Source: Chersky-840 sp963810195 (GTDB lineage Bacteria; Actinomycetota; Acidimicrobiia; Acidimicrobiales; UBA8190). From it: DNA of 64,000 nt. Below the pieces are notes generated by a model that was given only the letters and a program-made list of their open reading frames with translations, did not search any database and had not been told where the DNA came from. The stretch spans positions 868,001 to 932,000 of the forward strand of contig CAWEMO010000001.1 in the NCBI GenBank assembly GCA_963810195.1, written 5' to 3'. The position numbers were made by a program, and so were the translations under genes. Each line of letters begins with the position of its first letter. The stretch's first letter is position 1. This document shows positions 32,409 through 41,210 of this stretch, in pieces.

Positions 32409-33590
32409 CTAAGCGGACGCGCTCCCACCGGTCTTGAGCGTGCTGGCGGTCTTGCGCCACTGCACGGTGGGGGCGATGGCCTGGAGGTCGACGCGGTCGC
32501 GGTGGCGGTCGACGACCTCGAGAAGGCCCTTGATCGTGGGCTCCTCGAGGAGGTGCGGGACCAGGCCCAGGTCGAGGAGCTTGGTGTGCGCGGCCCGGTA
32601 GTAGTGCTCCTCCTTCTCCACCCTGGGGTCCTCGACGTGCTCGATGCGGGTGGCGCCGGGGTAGGCGGCGGCCACCATCTCGGCCATCTCGAGCACCGAG
32701 AAGGACTCGGTGAACTGGTTGAAGACCCGGTACTCGCCCTCGGCGGGGGGGTTGAGCAGGGCCAGCTCCACACAGGCCAGGGTGTCTCGGATGTCGAGCA
32801 TGCCCCGGGTTTGGCCGCCCTTGCCGTAGACCGACAGGGGGTGGCCCACCACGGCCTGGACGCAGAAGCGGTTGAGCACGGTGCCGAACACGGCGTCGTA
32901 GTCGAAACGCGTGGCCAGGTCGGGGTGCATGGTGGTCTCGTCGGTCTCCTGGCCGTAGACCACGCCCTGGTTGAGGTCGGTCATGGCCAGGCCCCAGATG
33001 CGACAGGCGAAGTGCATGTTGTGGCTGTCGTGGACCTTGGACAGGTGGTAGAAGGACCCCGGCTGCTTGGGATAGGGCAGGACGTCGGTGCGGCCCTTGT
33101 GGGTGATCTCGATGAAGCCCTCTTCGATGTCGATGTTGGGGGTGCCGTACTCCCCCATGGTGCCGAGCTTCACCAGGTGGATCGAGCGGTCCCGCTCGGC
33201 GATGGCGTAGAGCAGGTTGAGCGTGCCCACCACGTTATTGACCTGGGTGTAGACGGCATGGGCCCGGTCGATCATGGAATACGGGGCGCTGCGCTGCTCG
33301 GCGAAGTGCACGATGGCCTGGGGCTCGAAGCGCTCGAGCAGGGTCTCGCAGAAGCGGTGGTCGGTGAGGTCCCCCACGAACGCCTCCACAGACAGCCCCG
33401 ACACCTCGGCCCAGCGCCGCACCCGGTGCTGGAGATGGGCGATGGGGACGAGGCTGTCCACCCCCATCTCGAAGTCGTACTGCCGACGGCAGAAATTGTC
33501 GACCACGCCCACGTCATGGCCACGACGAGACAGGTGCAACGCCGTCGGCCAACCCAGGTATCCGTCGCCCCCCAGCACGAGGATCCGCAA
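32409..33590 (-). CDS. sqdB: UDP-sulfoquinovose synthase (SqdB/SQD1-like NAD-dependent epimerase family)
   Basis: A 393-residue extended SDR protein. The enzyme joins sulfite to UDP-glucose through a 4-keto intermediate to form UDP-sulfoquinovose. The NAD loop is LVLGGDGYLGWPTALHLSRR, followed by DNFCRRQYD. The SQD1-typical KLGTMGEYGTPNIDIEEG and the catalytic YxxxK in SFYHLSKVHDSHN are present. DLNQGVVYG and GQTRGMLDIRDTLACVELA further match SQD1/SqdB and archaeal Agl3 rather than ordinary sugar epimerases. TTG 33590 (preceded by AAGGGG) starts exactly at the first strand; GTG 33599 is possible. It is followed by YfhO-type gene A. No SqdX-like partner is labelled nearby; the GT4 genes are candidates. 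The product could enter a glycolipid or a surface glycan. Confidence 0.87.
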   Translation of the reverse strand: MRILVLGGDGYLGWPTALHLSRRGHDVGVVDNFCRRQYDFEMGVDSLVPIAHLQHRVRRWAEVSGLSVEAFVGDLTDHRFCETLLERFEPQAIVHFAEQRSAPYSMIDRAHAVYTQVNNVVGTLNLLYAIAERDRSIHLVKLGTMGEYGTPNIDIEEGFIEITHKGRTDVLPYPKQPGSFYHLSKVHDSHNMHFACRIWGLAMTDLNQGVVYGQETDETTMHPDLATRFDYDAVFGTVLNRFCVQAVVGHPLSVYGKGGQTRGMLDIRDTLACVELALLNPPAEGEYRVFNQFTESFSVLEMAEMVAAAYPGATRIEHVEDPRVEKEEHYYRAAHTKLLDLGLVPHLLEEPTIKGLLEVVDRHRDRVDLQAIAPTVQWRKTASTLKTGGSASA

Positions 33591-33843
33591 TTCCCCCACC
33601 CCCTTCACCGCGAGGGGTACGGGTGCTCCGGCCCCCCCAAGCCACGGTCCGGTCCGACCTGCCGCGCCAAGCACAGCTGTGGCCAATGTGACCGAACCCC
33701 CGAGGTCCCAGTATGGAATGCGTCCGCGGCGTCGAACATCGTCACAATTGGGGAGCGCGGGCCCGCAGCCGGTTCGACAGGGGTCCCGAGCAGGCGTGGG
33801 GGCCGGGGCGCTCGTGGCCCCCGGGCAGGCGTGGGGGCCGGGG
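33591..33843. other. Intergenic region with 19-bp direct repeat and hairpin
   Basis: The gap between two minus-strand genes holds two copies of a 19-bp sequence (GCAGGCGTGGGGGCCGGGG at 33790-33808 and 33825-33843), the second touching the methyltransferase stop codon. GGGGGCC and GGCCCCC at 33798-33822 can form a terminator-like stem. A CATACT stretch on the minus strand near 33708-33713 is a possible -10 for the synthase gene. Confidence 0.4.
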
Positions 33844-34836
33844 TCAGGCCCGCTCAGGGGCGCGATGGGCCAGCACGAACCAGCCCGCTTCCTCCCGGGC
33901 GGCCTCCACCACCAGGCCTTCTTCCTCGAACCACGGCGCCAGCTCCTCCCACAGGTAGCGGTGCTCGACGGGGGCGCTCAGCCGATCGAAGGTGTCAAGG
34001 AGCAGGCTGCGGAACGGCTTGCCCCGGTAGCTGGCCATGGGCAGCCGGTCGAGAGGGCCGATCCCGGCGCGTCGTCCCAGGGCGCCCAACTGGACGACGC
34101 CCACGTACAGCAGCGCCGCCACCGGTGCGCTCAAGAGCCGCAGCAGACGGTGTGGCGTCCGCACCGTGAGGGCCCGGAATGCCGCCGCGGCCGACAACGC
34201 CAAGCGGCGGGCGCCGAACGCGGCGGGCCGACTGTAGAGGTAGACGAGGATCCGCCCGTCCGGTGCCAGCAGCCGAACCAGGGACCGGAACCCGTCCTGA
34301 GGGTCCTCCAGGTGGTGCAGCACCCCCAGGCACACCACGATGTCGATGCTCCCGGGGGCCACGGGCACCGTTCGCAGGTCGGCCCTCACCACGAGGACGT
34401 TGTCGTAGGGCGCGAGGTTGCGGGCGGCCGCTTCCACCGCGCTCGAGCCGTCCAGGGCGACCAGAGCGTCGAGGTGCGGGGCGAGGAAACGGGTGTAGCG
34501 GCCCTTGCCGCAGCCGGCGTCGAGCCCGACCTTCCCTTCGAGCGTCCGCATGTCGAGGTCACGGAAGTACACCTGCGCGAACTGGGCGTCCTCCTCGCGG
34601 ACGTCGTCGAAGGTGTTCCACTCGTAGCCGAAGCTCTCGAAGGTCCGCGCCGTCGTCGCGTCGGGGTCGGGCTCGCCCGTCAGGTCGAGATAGCCCCGGT
34701 CGGTGGGAAAGCGATGCCCCCGGCCGCACACGGCGGGGCCCGTGCCGAAGCCGTCCTCGATGACGAGATCGTCGCCGCAGCGGGGGCACGCGAAGAGCTC
34801 GAGCAATCGACGATGCACCCCCGGCTCCCTCTGCAC
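33844..34836 (-). CDS. SAM-dependent methyltransferase with N-terminal Cys4 (Trm112-like) motif
   Basis: A 330-residue protein. The N-terminus has a zinc-ribbon-like segment, FACPRCGDDLVIEDG then AVCGRGHRFP, common in surface-polysaccharide methyltransferases. The SAM domain shows motif I VGLDAGCGKGRYTRFLAPH, the acidic VALDGSSA, and IVVCLGVLHHLEDPQ. A membrane-like stretch near residues 240-275 (LLRLLSAPVAALLYVGVVQ) may rest on the membrane. The frame is open to 34974, but that would overlap the divergent GT4 gene; GTG 34836 has GAGGGG 5 nt before it. Likely acts on a glycan or lipid-linked intermediate. Confidence 0.82.
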   Translation of the reverse strand: MQREPGVHRRLLELFACPRCGDDLVIEDGFGTGPAVCGRGHRFPTDRGYLDLTGEPDPDATTARTFESFGYEWNTFDDVREEDAQFAQVYFRDLDMRTLEGKVGLDAGCGKGRYTRFLAPHLDALVALDGSSAVEAAARNLAPYDNVLVVRADLRTVPVAPGSIDIVVCLGVLHHLEDPQDGFRSLVRLLAPDGRILVYLYSRPAAFGARRLALSAAAAFRALTVRTPHRLLRLLSAPVAALLYVGVVQLGALGRRAGIGPLDRLPMASYRGKPFRSLLLDTFDRLSAPVEHRYLWEELAPWFEEEGLVVEAAREEAGWFVLAHRAPERA

Positions 34837-34937
34837 GCGCCCCCTCGTCCGCCGGGGCGCCAGACTACCCGGCGCGAAAACCTGTTCGGAGACCCGGCGC
34901 GCCCGGCCCGGGGGGCGGGCGGTGGGAACCGCCCTTG

Positions 34938-34943
34938 TAGTGT
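34938..34943 (+). promoter_or_regulatory. -10 box TAGTGT before GT4 gene
   Basis: TAGTGT ends 8 nt before GTG 34952, with no ribosome binding site between. Confidence 0.45.
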
Positions 34944-34951
34944 CACCGTGC

Positions 34952-36160
34952 GTGCGCATCCTCACGGTCGCCAACCACCTCGGCGCACGGGGGGGTCTCG
35001 AGCGGACCCAGATGACGAACTGCCGAGGACTGGCCGCCCGTGGGCACCGAGTCGACCTGGTCTACGTGAGCCGGGGGGACTTCGCCGAGGAATGGCAGCG
35101 GTTCACCGGTGCCATGGTGCAGATCGCGGGCACGCTGCCCCGTCGCCGCAATCTGGTCGCCTCCGCGCTCTCGGTCGCGGCTGCGGTGCGCGCCGGGGTG
35201 CGACTGCGGCCCGACGCGCTCTACGTCTACCGCTACTGGGACATCCCGTACGCGGTGGCGCTGCGGACGCTTCTCGGGGCTCCGGTCGTGCTCCACCTGT
35301 GCCTGCCCCCGCCGAAGGTGGTGCCGCGCTGGCTCCGACCCTGTCTGGGGCGTGTGGATCGGACCGTGTCGGTGTCGCGCGACACTGCGGCGCGCTGGGA
35401 GGGGACGGGCCTGAGCGCCGAGCGCACCAGCGTCGTGCTCACCGGGATCGACCTGGCGCGCTACGTGCCGGCATCCTCCGAGGCCCGGGCCGAGACCCGC
35501 CGGCGGCTCGGTGTCGTCGGCGAGGACACCTTCGTCGTCCTCTACGCGGGCCGGATCGGGCGGGAGAAAGGTATCGACGTCCTGGTGCGGGCCTTCGCCG
35601 AGGTGGCTGCAGCCCGGCCCGGGTGCCACCTGGTCGTGGTGGGGTCCCCGTCGCTCGGCGCCGACCCCGTCGACTCGGCGCGTTACGAGGCCGAGCTGCG
35701 CGAGCTCGGCCACGGCCTCGCCGTGACGTGGCTGCCCGCCCAGCACGACGTCCTCGCCCTCATCCAGGCGGCCGACGTCGCCGTGGTCCCGAGCCTCTGG
35801 CCCGAGCCGCTGTCCCGGTCGGTGATGGAGCCTCTGGCGTGTGGAGTCCCGGTCGTGGCCACGCGCGTCGGCGGGAACCCCGAGATCCTGACCGGGTGGC
35901 TGGCCGAGTACCTCGTGGAGCCCCACGACGTCGGGGGCCTCGCCGGGCGGATCGTCTCCCTACACGGGTGGCGGCGTTCGGATCCCGGCCTCGGCGAGCG
36001 CTGCCGGAACGAGGCCGAGGCACGCCTGTCGCTCGACTCCGAGATCGACGCCGTCGAGTCGGCACTCGAGGCCGCCGTGGAGGCCGCGCCCCGCAGGGGT
36101 CACCGGCTGTCGCGACGCCGGCGGAGCGCGTCGCCCAGGGACGCGACGTCGTGCGGGTAG
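34952..36160 (+). CDS. Glycosyltransferase family 4 protein
   Basis: A 402-residue GT-B enzyme. The N-terminal domain opens with VRILTVANHLGARGGLERT, including the GG loop that contacts the acceptor. The C-terminal nucleotide-sugar domain has VVLYAGRIGREKGIDVLVRAF near residue 190 and the retaining GT4 signature EPLSRSVMEPLACGVPVVAT near residue 290, a variant of the E-x7-E motif. Start GTG 34952 is 8 nt after a TAGTGT box; GTG 34940 is the alternative. The last 61 bp overlap the convergent gene at 36100. It lies close to the UDP-sulfoquinovose synthase gene and could be its transferase (inference only). Confidence 0.85.
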   Translation: MRILTVANHLGARGGLERTQMTNCRGLAARGHRVDLVYVSRGDFAEEWQRFTGAMVQIAGTLPRRRNLVASALSVAAAVRAGVRLRPDALYVYRYWDIPYAVALRTLLGAPVVLHLCLPPPKVVPRWLRPCLGRVDRTVSVSRDTAARWEGTGLSAERTSVVLTGIDLARYVPASSEARAETRRRLGVVGEDTFVVLYAGRIGREKGIDVLVRAFAEVAAARPGCHLVVVGSPSLGADPVDSARYEAELRELGHGLAVTWLPAQHDVLALIQAADVAVVPSLWPEPLSRSVMEPLACGVPVVATRVGGNPEILTGWLAEYLVEPHDVGGLAGRIVSLHGWRRSDPGLGERCRNEAEARLSLDSEIDAVESALEAAVEAAPRRGHRLSRRRRSASPRDATSCG

Positions 36161-36945
36161 ATGCCGTGGTAAGGGTGGAACATGCGCCGCCCGTGGGGGC
36201 GCTTCGACTCGACCATCATCACCGGGAGGCGGACGGGCGTGGGCCATGCGTGGACGAGAGTCTGCGTGCGCGTGGCCCGGGACGTGGCGGGCTCCTCGGG
36301 CCACCAGGGCCGGAAACAGGTGTCGGGCACGAGCGGGGTGCCGAAGACCTGCGCGTAGACGGGGATCTTGTACTCGAGGAAGCCGAGCTCGGGATCGTCG
36401 ATGACCGCGTAGCGCCCCATGAACGAGCGCGGTGCGACGAGCCCGATGAACTGGCAGCACAACGGGTCCTCGACAGGCCCGTAGCGAGAGGCGATGTGCG
36501 CCATGAACGCGTCGTACTCGCGACGTGGCTCCCCGCGCACCCACTGCCACCACGACTCCACCTCGCGCACGGGACGGACGCCCGAGATGAGCATGTCCCC
36601 GACTTCGAGCCGAGGCAGCACGTCCACCAGAGGCGACACGACGACGAGGTCCCACTGTGCGAGGAAGAACGAGTCCCACTGGAGGCCCTCACCGCGCTCG
36701 GTGTACCACCGGGCCAGCATGATGTCGCCGTTGCGCCACTTCCACCGTTCGTCGTCGTCGCCGGGATAGGACCAGTAGTCGTCGAGGAGCGGCCCGAGCG
36801 CGGTGGCGAAGCTCGACGCATCGCCGCGGGGGCCTCCGTAGAGCCCGTAGATCGGGGTCCCGGGGTTCCGGCGACGCAACAGCCGCAGACGGTTCTGGCA
36901 CAGCGCGACGTCGCGATAGAACCAGAACAGGATGCCGAGCTCCAC
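36100..36945 (-). CDS. Uncharacterised protein of glycan cluster, 281 residues
   Basis: I cannot name this family. It is soluble, starts with VELGILFWFYRDVALCQNRLRLL from GTG 36945 (6 nt after a TATGCT box), and is rich in Trp and Tyr. The order of a beta strand, ALCQNRLRLLRRRNPGTPIYGLYGG and then LAQWDLVVVSPLVDVLP with an acidic Asp suggests a GT-A-like nucleotide-sugar fold, but no clear DxD is seen. Later segments are DPLCCQFIGLVAPRSFM and the C-terminal MFHPYHGIYPHD. Placement among glycosyltransferases supports a glycan role; fold assignment is a guess. Confidence 0.6.
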   Translation of the reverse strand: MELGILFWFYRDVALCQNRLRLLRRRNPGTPIYGLYGGPRGDASSFATALGPLLDDYWSYPGDDDERWKWRNGDIMLARWYTERGEGLQWDSFFLAQWDLVVVSPLVDVLPRLEVGDMLISGVRPVREVESWWQWVRGEPRREYDAFMAHIASRYGPVEDPLCCQFIGLVAPRSFMGRYAVIDDPELGFLEYKIPVYAQVFGTPLVPDTCFRPWWPEEPATSRATRTQTLVHAWPTPVRLPVMMVESKRPHGRRMFHPYHGIYPHDVASLGDALRRRRDSR

Positions 36946-36951
36946 CGGGCG

Positions 36952-36957
36952 AGCATA
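36952..36957 (-). promoter_or_regulatory. -10 box TATGCT, leaderless start
   Basis: Minus-strand TATGCT is followed by CGCCCG and GTG 36945. The same TATGCT hexamer precedes the GT2 gene at 43061. Confidence 0.55.
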
Positions 36958-37054
36958 TCGGCGGTGCCGTCGGGAACCCTTCGGTGACCCATGCTGTGCC
37001 GCCGGCGCACTGCGCGGAGTCCAGCCGGGACGCGACCGGAGCGGCGCGACCGTG

Positions 37055-38107
37055 ATGGACACGGTACGCGTGGAGGCCGTCGTGTCGGGACGGCTCTCGG
37101 CCTCGACCCGGTTCCGTGTGCTCCAGCACGTGGCGCCTCTGGGCCGGCTCGGCATCGAGGTCTCGGCACGCCCACCGCGCATCTCCAAGTACGCGTCGGT
37201 GCCCGCCGGTTGGGCGCGTCACCGGCTGGCGAGGGCCGCGGCCGGGATCGCGCTGCAGGGGGCGAAGCTGGGCACCCGGCTCCCGGTGGCGGCGCGCACA
37301 TGGCGCGCCGATGTGACCTGGCTCGAGCGCGAGGTGTTGCCGGGCCATGTGACCCTCGAGCCGCTGCTGCACCGCCCGATCCTCTTCGACGTCGACGACG
37401 CCATCTGGCTCCTGTCCCCCGGCCACGAGCGGGCCACACGTGCCATAGCACGCCGGGCGGCGTGCGTCGTGGCCGGCAACGACTACCTGGCCGACTGGTT
37501 CGACTCGGTCGCGCCCGCGGTCGAGCGCGTGTGGACGGCTGTCGACACGCAGCGTTTCGTGCCGGCGCCGCGCCGCGACGGCCCCTTCGTGGTGGGATGG
37601 ACGGGCTCGGGCTCGACCCTCCGATACCTAAGTGCCATCGCCCCGGCCGTCGGTCGCTTTCTCGCCGAGGCCCCCGACGCCCGGTTGGTCGTGATGGCCG
37701 ACACCTTCGTGGAGCTCCCGGGCATCCCCTTCGACCGCATCGAGCTCGTGCCGTGGAGTGCGGAAGGCGAGGCGGAGGTGGTGCAGGGCTTCGACGTCGG
37801 CCTGATGCCGCTGGGCGGGGGCGAATGGGCCAAGGGCAAGTGCGCGTTCAAGATGCTGCAGTACATGGCCTGTGGCGTCGGCTCCGTGGTCTCGCCGGTG
37901 GGCATGAACGCACAGGTTCTCGCCATGGCCGACGTGGGCCTGTCGGCCTCGACCGAGGACGAATGGGTCGGTGCGCTCCTCACGCTGTACCGCGACCGCG
38001 ATCGCGCCCGATCGTTGGGCCGCGACGGCCGCGCCCTCGCCGAGCGTTGCTTCTCGGTCCCCGTCATCGCCCCGCAGCTGGCCGCGGCCATGCGCCGCTA
38101 CCGGTGA
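37055..38107 (+). CDS. Glycosyltransferase, GT4/group 1 type
   Basis: A 350-residue GT-B protein. The N-terminal half begins VRVEAVVSGRLSASTRFRV and contains the ILFDVDDAIWLLSP segment typical of a GT group that reads a xDDAxW motif. The C-terminal half has FVVGWTGSGSTLRYLSAIA in the donor-binding region, then GFDVGLMPLGGGEWAKGKCAFKM with the conserved KGKxxxK, and YMACGVGSVVSPVGMN. ATG 37055 starts just before strand 1; the open frame further upstream overlaps the divergent gene's promoter. It starts a plus-strand run with the next two glycosyltransferase genes (10-bp gap, then 4-bp overlap). Sugar unknown. Confidence 0.82.
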   Translation: MDTVRVEAVVSGRLSASTRFRVLQHVAPLGRLGIEVSARPPRISKYASVPAGWARHRLARAAAGIALQGAKLGTRLPVAARTWRADVTWLEREVLPGHVTLEPLLHRPILFDVDDAIWLLSPGHERATRAIARRAACVVAGNDYLADWFDSVAPAVERVWTAVDTQRFVPAPRRDGPFVVGWTGSGSTLRYLSAIAPAVGRFLAEAPDARLVVMADTFVELPGIPFDRIELVPWSAEGEAEVVQGFDVGLMPLGGGEWAKGKCAFKMLQYMACGVGSVVSPVGMNAQVLAMADVGLSASTEDEWVGALLTLYRDRDRARSLGRDGRALAERCFSVPVIAPQLAAAMRRYR

Positions 38108-38117
38108 GGAGCGGCGC

Positions 38118-39053
38118 ATGAGCACAGCACCCGACGATCCCGGCGTCTCGACGATGCCACCTGTGCACGTCCTCGTGGTCGCCTACGGCGACCCGGCCGC
38201 GCTCGACGACTGCCTCGGGGCCCTGGGCGGCGGGTACCCCGTGGTCGTGGTGGACAACTCGTCGTCGCCTCAGACACGCGCCGTGGCGGTGCGGGCCGGG
38301 GCGAGGTACCTCGATTCCGGGGAGAACCTCGGGTTCGCGGCCGCGGTGAACCTGGGGTTGGGGGTCGTGGCGCGCCCCGGTGTCGACGTCCTTTTGCTCA
38401 ACCCCGACGCCGTCATCGGGATCGAGGACCTGGAGCGGTTGCGGCGCGCCCTGCACGCCGGCCCCTCCGTGGCGTGTGTCGCGCCGGCCCAGCGCCGACC
38501 GGGGTCGGACAAGGCGTCCCCGGTGTGCTGGCCCTTCCCCACCCCGTCCCGGGCATGGGCCGAGGCGGTGGGCCTCGGGCGCTTCATCCACGGGTGGGGG
38601 TACGTCATCGCCTCGGTGCTCCTGGTGCGCGCCGAGGCCTTCCTCGACGTGGGCGGGCTCGACGAGGGGTTCTTCCTGTACGCGGAGGAGGCCGACTGGG
38701 AACGGCGCGCCACGCGGCGCGGCTGGAGCGTGTCGTACTGCCCCGAGGCATCGGCGGTGCACGTCGGGGCGGCCACGGACCCCGACCCCGACCGGCGCCA
38801 GGTCCGGTTCCACGCCGGGATCGAGACCTACGTCAGGAAGTGGCACGGTGCGCCCGGTTGGCGCTCGTATCAGGCGGCGACCGTGCTCACCGCCCTGCGG
38901 CGTGCGGCGGTCTCCCGCGACCGGCGCCGCCCTTCGCTGCGGCTGGCCCGCCTCTATGCCCGGGGGCCCGCCCGCGTGGCGCTGCAGGGGGGCCTGATCC
39001 CGCCTCGGGCGCACCGGATACCGGCGCTCGACAGCGGCGAGGGTCGGGGTTGA
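38118..39053 (+). CDS. Glycosyltransferase family 2, rhamnosyltransferase-like
   Basis: A 311-residue enzyme with GAGGAG 7 nt before ATG 38118. The GT-A domain shows HVLVVAYGDPAALDDCLGAL, VVVVDNSSSPQTRAV, ENLGFAAAVNLGL and the DxD-type LLLNPDAVIGIEDL near residue 105. FFLYAEEADWERRATRRGW near residue 195 is the usual acceptor-site ED-W motif of dTDP-rhamnosyltransferase-like GT2 proteins. It is clearly related to the gene at 49172, sharing motif order and the C-terminal YVRKW segment. It lies between two GT4 genes in one operon. Donor sugar not proven. Confidence 0.85.
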   Translation: MSTAPDDPGVSTMPPVHVLVVAYGDPAALDDCLGALGGGYPVVVVDNSSSPQTRAVAVRAGARYLDSGENLGFAAAVNLGLGVVARPGVDVLLLNPDAVIGIEDLERLRRALHAGPSVACVAPAQRRPGSDKASPVCWPFPTPSRAWAEAVGLGRFIHGWGYVIASVLLVRAEAFLDVGGLDEGFFLYAEEADWERRATRRGWSVSYCPEASAVHVGAATDPDPDRRQVRFHAGIETYVRKWHGAPGWRSYQAATVLTALRRAAVSRDRRRPSLRLARLYARGPARVALQGGLIPPRAHRIPALDSGEGRG

Positions 39054-40207
39054 GCCCGCCGGCGCCGGTGCACGTCCTGCTGGTGGACAGCTCCGGATAC
39101 GAGGACCTGGGCGGGGCGTCCACCGTATTGAACGAGATCATCAGGCGCGTCGACCGGACGCGGTTCGTCCCCGCGCTCGCCTGCCTGTCGCCGGGGCGGT
39201 GGCCGGAGCTGGTGCGCAACACCGGCACCGCCGCCTACAGCTTCCCGAGGTCGCGGCTGCGATCGCCGCGCAACCTCATGACGCTCGTGCTCGGCCTCCG
39301 GAGGGTGGCGCGCACGGAAGGGGCCGCCCTCATCCATGCCAGCGAGAACTCGGCGCTGCTGTACGCCGGTCTGGCCGGCCGCATCAGGCGTACGCCCGTG
39401 ATCTGGCACATCCACTCGCCGTTGCAGCCCAGGACCCGGTCCGAGCGCGTGGTGGCGCGCCTGCTCAGGGCGGTTCCTCCTGCCCATGTCGTCTTCACGT
39501 CGCCCGGGGCGCGTCGTCGCAGCGTCGAGTTTCCCGGGGTCCCGTGGTCGGTGGTGACGCCCGGCGTCGACCTCGAGCGGTGCCGCCGCGGCGACCCTGC
39601 CCGTGCCCGACGGGCCTTCGGGATCCCTGACGACGCGCTCGTGCTGTCGATGTTCGCACGCGTCGGGAGGATGAAAGGCCAGGCTGATTTCGTGAGCTGC
39701 ATGGGGAACCTCGTGGCGCGCTACCCGAACCTCTACGGCGTGATGTGCGGGCCCGCCGACAAGGAGTCGGACTACTGGCGCACACTCGTCGGGCTCGTCG
39801 GTGACCTCGAGCTGCGCGAACGGCTCATCATTCCCGGCGACGTGCGTCCGCCCCTCAAAGACGACCTCGTGGCGGCCTCCGACGTCGTGGTGCACCCTTC
39901 GCACGCCGAGTCCTTCGGCCTGGCGGTGCTCGAGGCGATGGCGGCGGGCAAGCCCGTGGTGGCGGCGGCCACCGACGGACCCCGCCTGCTCATCGAGGAC
40001 GGGGTGAACGGCGTGCTCGTCGAGCCCGGGAACGTGGAGGAGCTCACCTCCGCCCTGGTCCGCCTCCTCGACGACGCGGGGGAACGTGCTGCGCTCGGGG
40101 CCCGGGCGTCGCTGGCGGCGCGGCGACACGGCGTCGACGACATGGTGCGACGGTTCGAGGCGCTCTGGGACGAGGTGCTCGACGCCGGCCGTCGACGCCC
40201 GGGGTGA
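39050..40207 (+). CDS. Glycosyltransferase family 4 protein
   Basis: A 385-residue GT-B enzyme whose TTG start overlaps the previous stop (TTGA), so it is translationally coupled. VHVLLVDSSGYEDLGGASTV opens the acceptor domain. VLSMFARVGRMKGQADFVSC starts the donor domain near residue 200, and HPSHAESFGLAVLEAMAAGK holds the full retaining E-x7-E motif near residue 285. GTG 39068 is an alternative start. It ends 31 bp from a convergent sulfotransferase gene. Likely the third enzyme in a short glycan-building operon. Confidence 0.85.
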   Translation: MSPPAPVHVLLVDSSGYEDLGGASTVLNEIIRRVDRTRFVPALACLSPGRWPELVRNTGTAAYSFPRSRLRSPRNLMTLVLGLRRVARTEGAALIHASENSALLYAGLAGRIRRTPVIWHIHSPLQPRTRSERVVARLLRAVPPAHVVFTSPGARRRSVEFPGVPWSVVTPGVDLERCRRGDPARARRAFGIPDDALVLSMFARVGRMKGQADFVSCMGNLVARYPNLYGVMCGPADKESDYWRTLVGLVGDLELRERLIIPGDVRPPLKDDLVAASDVVVHPSHAESFGLAVLEAMAAGKPVVAAATDGPRLLIEDGVNGVLVEPGNVEELTSALVRLLDDAGERAALGARASLAARRHGVDDMVRRFEALWDEVLDAGRRRPG

Positions 40208-40238
40208 CGGCGTCCGGTAGACGGGATCTTCGGCGACC

Positions 40239-41210
40239 TCAGGGCGCGGCCGTGCCGCCGACCCCGTCACCGCCGCGCCGGGGGCGTCGGAGGGTTCTCC
40301 CCACCAAGGGGATCCGCCTCCGCAGTCGCACGTAGCGCATGTAACGGGCGTAGAGCTCCTCGTAGTCGCGGCGTTGCGCGATGGCGTCCGCCATCCACAG
40401 CGGGGGTTGTCGCGCCGGCGTGTTCGGCAGCCGGTCGTGGCCACCGGTGAGCTCCGCCAACGTGGCGACGGCCGAGCGCAGTTCCTCGGGCGGCTCGCCG
40501 CCGCCCTGGTGGCGTGCCAACCCCTCCGAGACCGAGGCTGCCGCCGCCGAGACGGCGTCCTCCCCGACTCCCACCGGCACGCGCCCGTCTGCGGTCAGCC
40601 ATCGAGCCAGGGAGGTCACCGAGGCGAGGGGATCGTCGAGCAACGACTCGTAGCGCATGACGTAGACCGCGCTGTCGGCGAGGGCGGCCAGCGCGTCCCG
40701 GTTGTAGCGCTCCCACAGGGCGAGCCCGAGGCTCACCGAGAAGCCCTGCCGGAAGCCCAGCGAGCGGGCGACGGCGAGCGGGGAGCGCCAGAGGAGGACG
40801 GTGACGACGGGCGGGGGCAGGAGCGACCGCCACAGAGGAAGGAGCAGGCACAGGCGTGGGTCCTTCCACACCACCGGGCCGTCGACGGGGAAGGCGCGGC
40901 GGGCCGCGATCGGGACGCGACCGGTGACGCGCCGGACCGCATCGGAACGTTCCCAACCGGGAGCGAGGACGGGTGGCGCGCTCCACGACCCGCCCAGGGC
41001 GGCGAGGATGCCGTCGTCCACATCGGTGAGGGCCCGGCTCTCGTAGTGGACGGGGTTGTCGTAGCGGCCCACCACGAGGTCGTCGGGGGCGGGCAGCATG
41101 AGCCCGAGGCGACCGAGCACGCCGGCCAGCGCCGAGGTGCCGCTGCGGTGCATGCCCACCACGAGCACCCACGGTCCCGAAGGGATCCCTCGTTCGACGG
41201 TGTCGGCCAA
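40239..41210 (-). CDS. Sulfotransferase family protein
   Basis: A 323-residue protein. The PAPS 5'-phosphosulfate loop is VLVVGMHRSGTSALAGVL near residue 15. VVWKDPRLCLLLPLWRSLLP and VLLWRSPLAVARSLGFRQG supply the later conserved regions, with the 3'-phosphate Arg/Ser. This GMHRSGTSA/WKDPR subgroup also includes the genes at 60581 and 61561 in this window, and is common beside bacterial glycan genes. TTG 41210 has GAGGG just upstream. It is divergent from the methyltransferase-glycosyltransferase fusion across a 198-bp gap. Confidence 0.85.
   Translation of the reverse strand: MADTVERGIPSGPWVLVVGMHRSGTSALAGVLGRLGLMLPAPDDLVVGRYDNPVHYESRALTDVDDGILAALGGSWSAPPVLAPGWERSDAVRRVTGRVPIAARRAFPVDGPVVWKDPRLCLLLPLWRSLLPPPVVTVLLWRSPLAVARSLGFRQGFSVSLGLALWERYNRDALAALADSAVYVMRYESLLDDPLASVTSLARWLTADGRVPVGVGEDAVSAAAASVSEGLARHQGGGEPPEELRSAVATLAELTGGHDRLPNTPARQPPLWMADAIAQRRDYEELYARYMRYVRLRRRIPLVGRTLRRPRRGGDGVGGTAAP

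Noticed and set aside
33790..33843. The 19-bp direct repeats as attachment sites of a mobile element
   Set aside because: Copies are only 35 bp apart, with no integrase or tRNA gene nearby; they look like a local duplication next to a terminator-like stem.
38474..39049. N-terminal extension of the GT4 protein at 39050 by about 190 residues
   Set aside because: The extension lies inside the preceding GT2 gene in another frame and has no domain; the TTGA overlap start fits the GT4 N-terminus.
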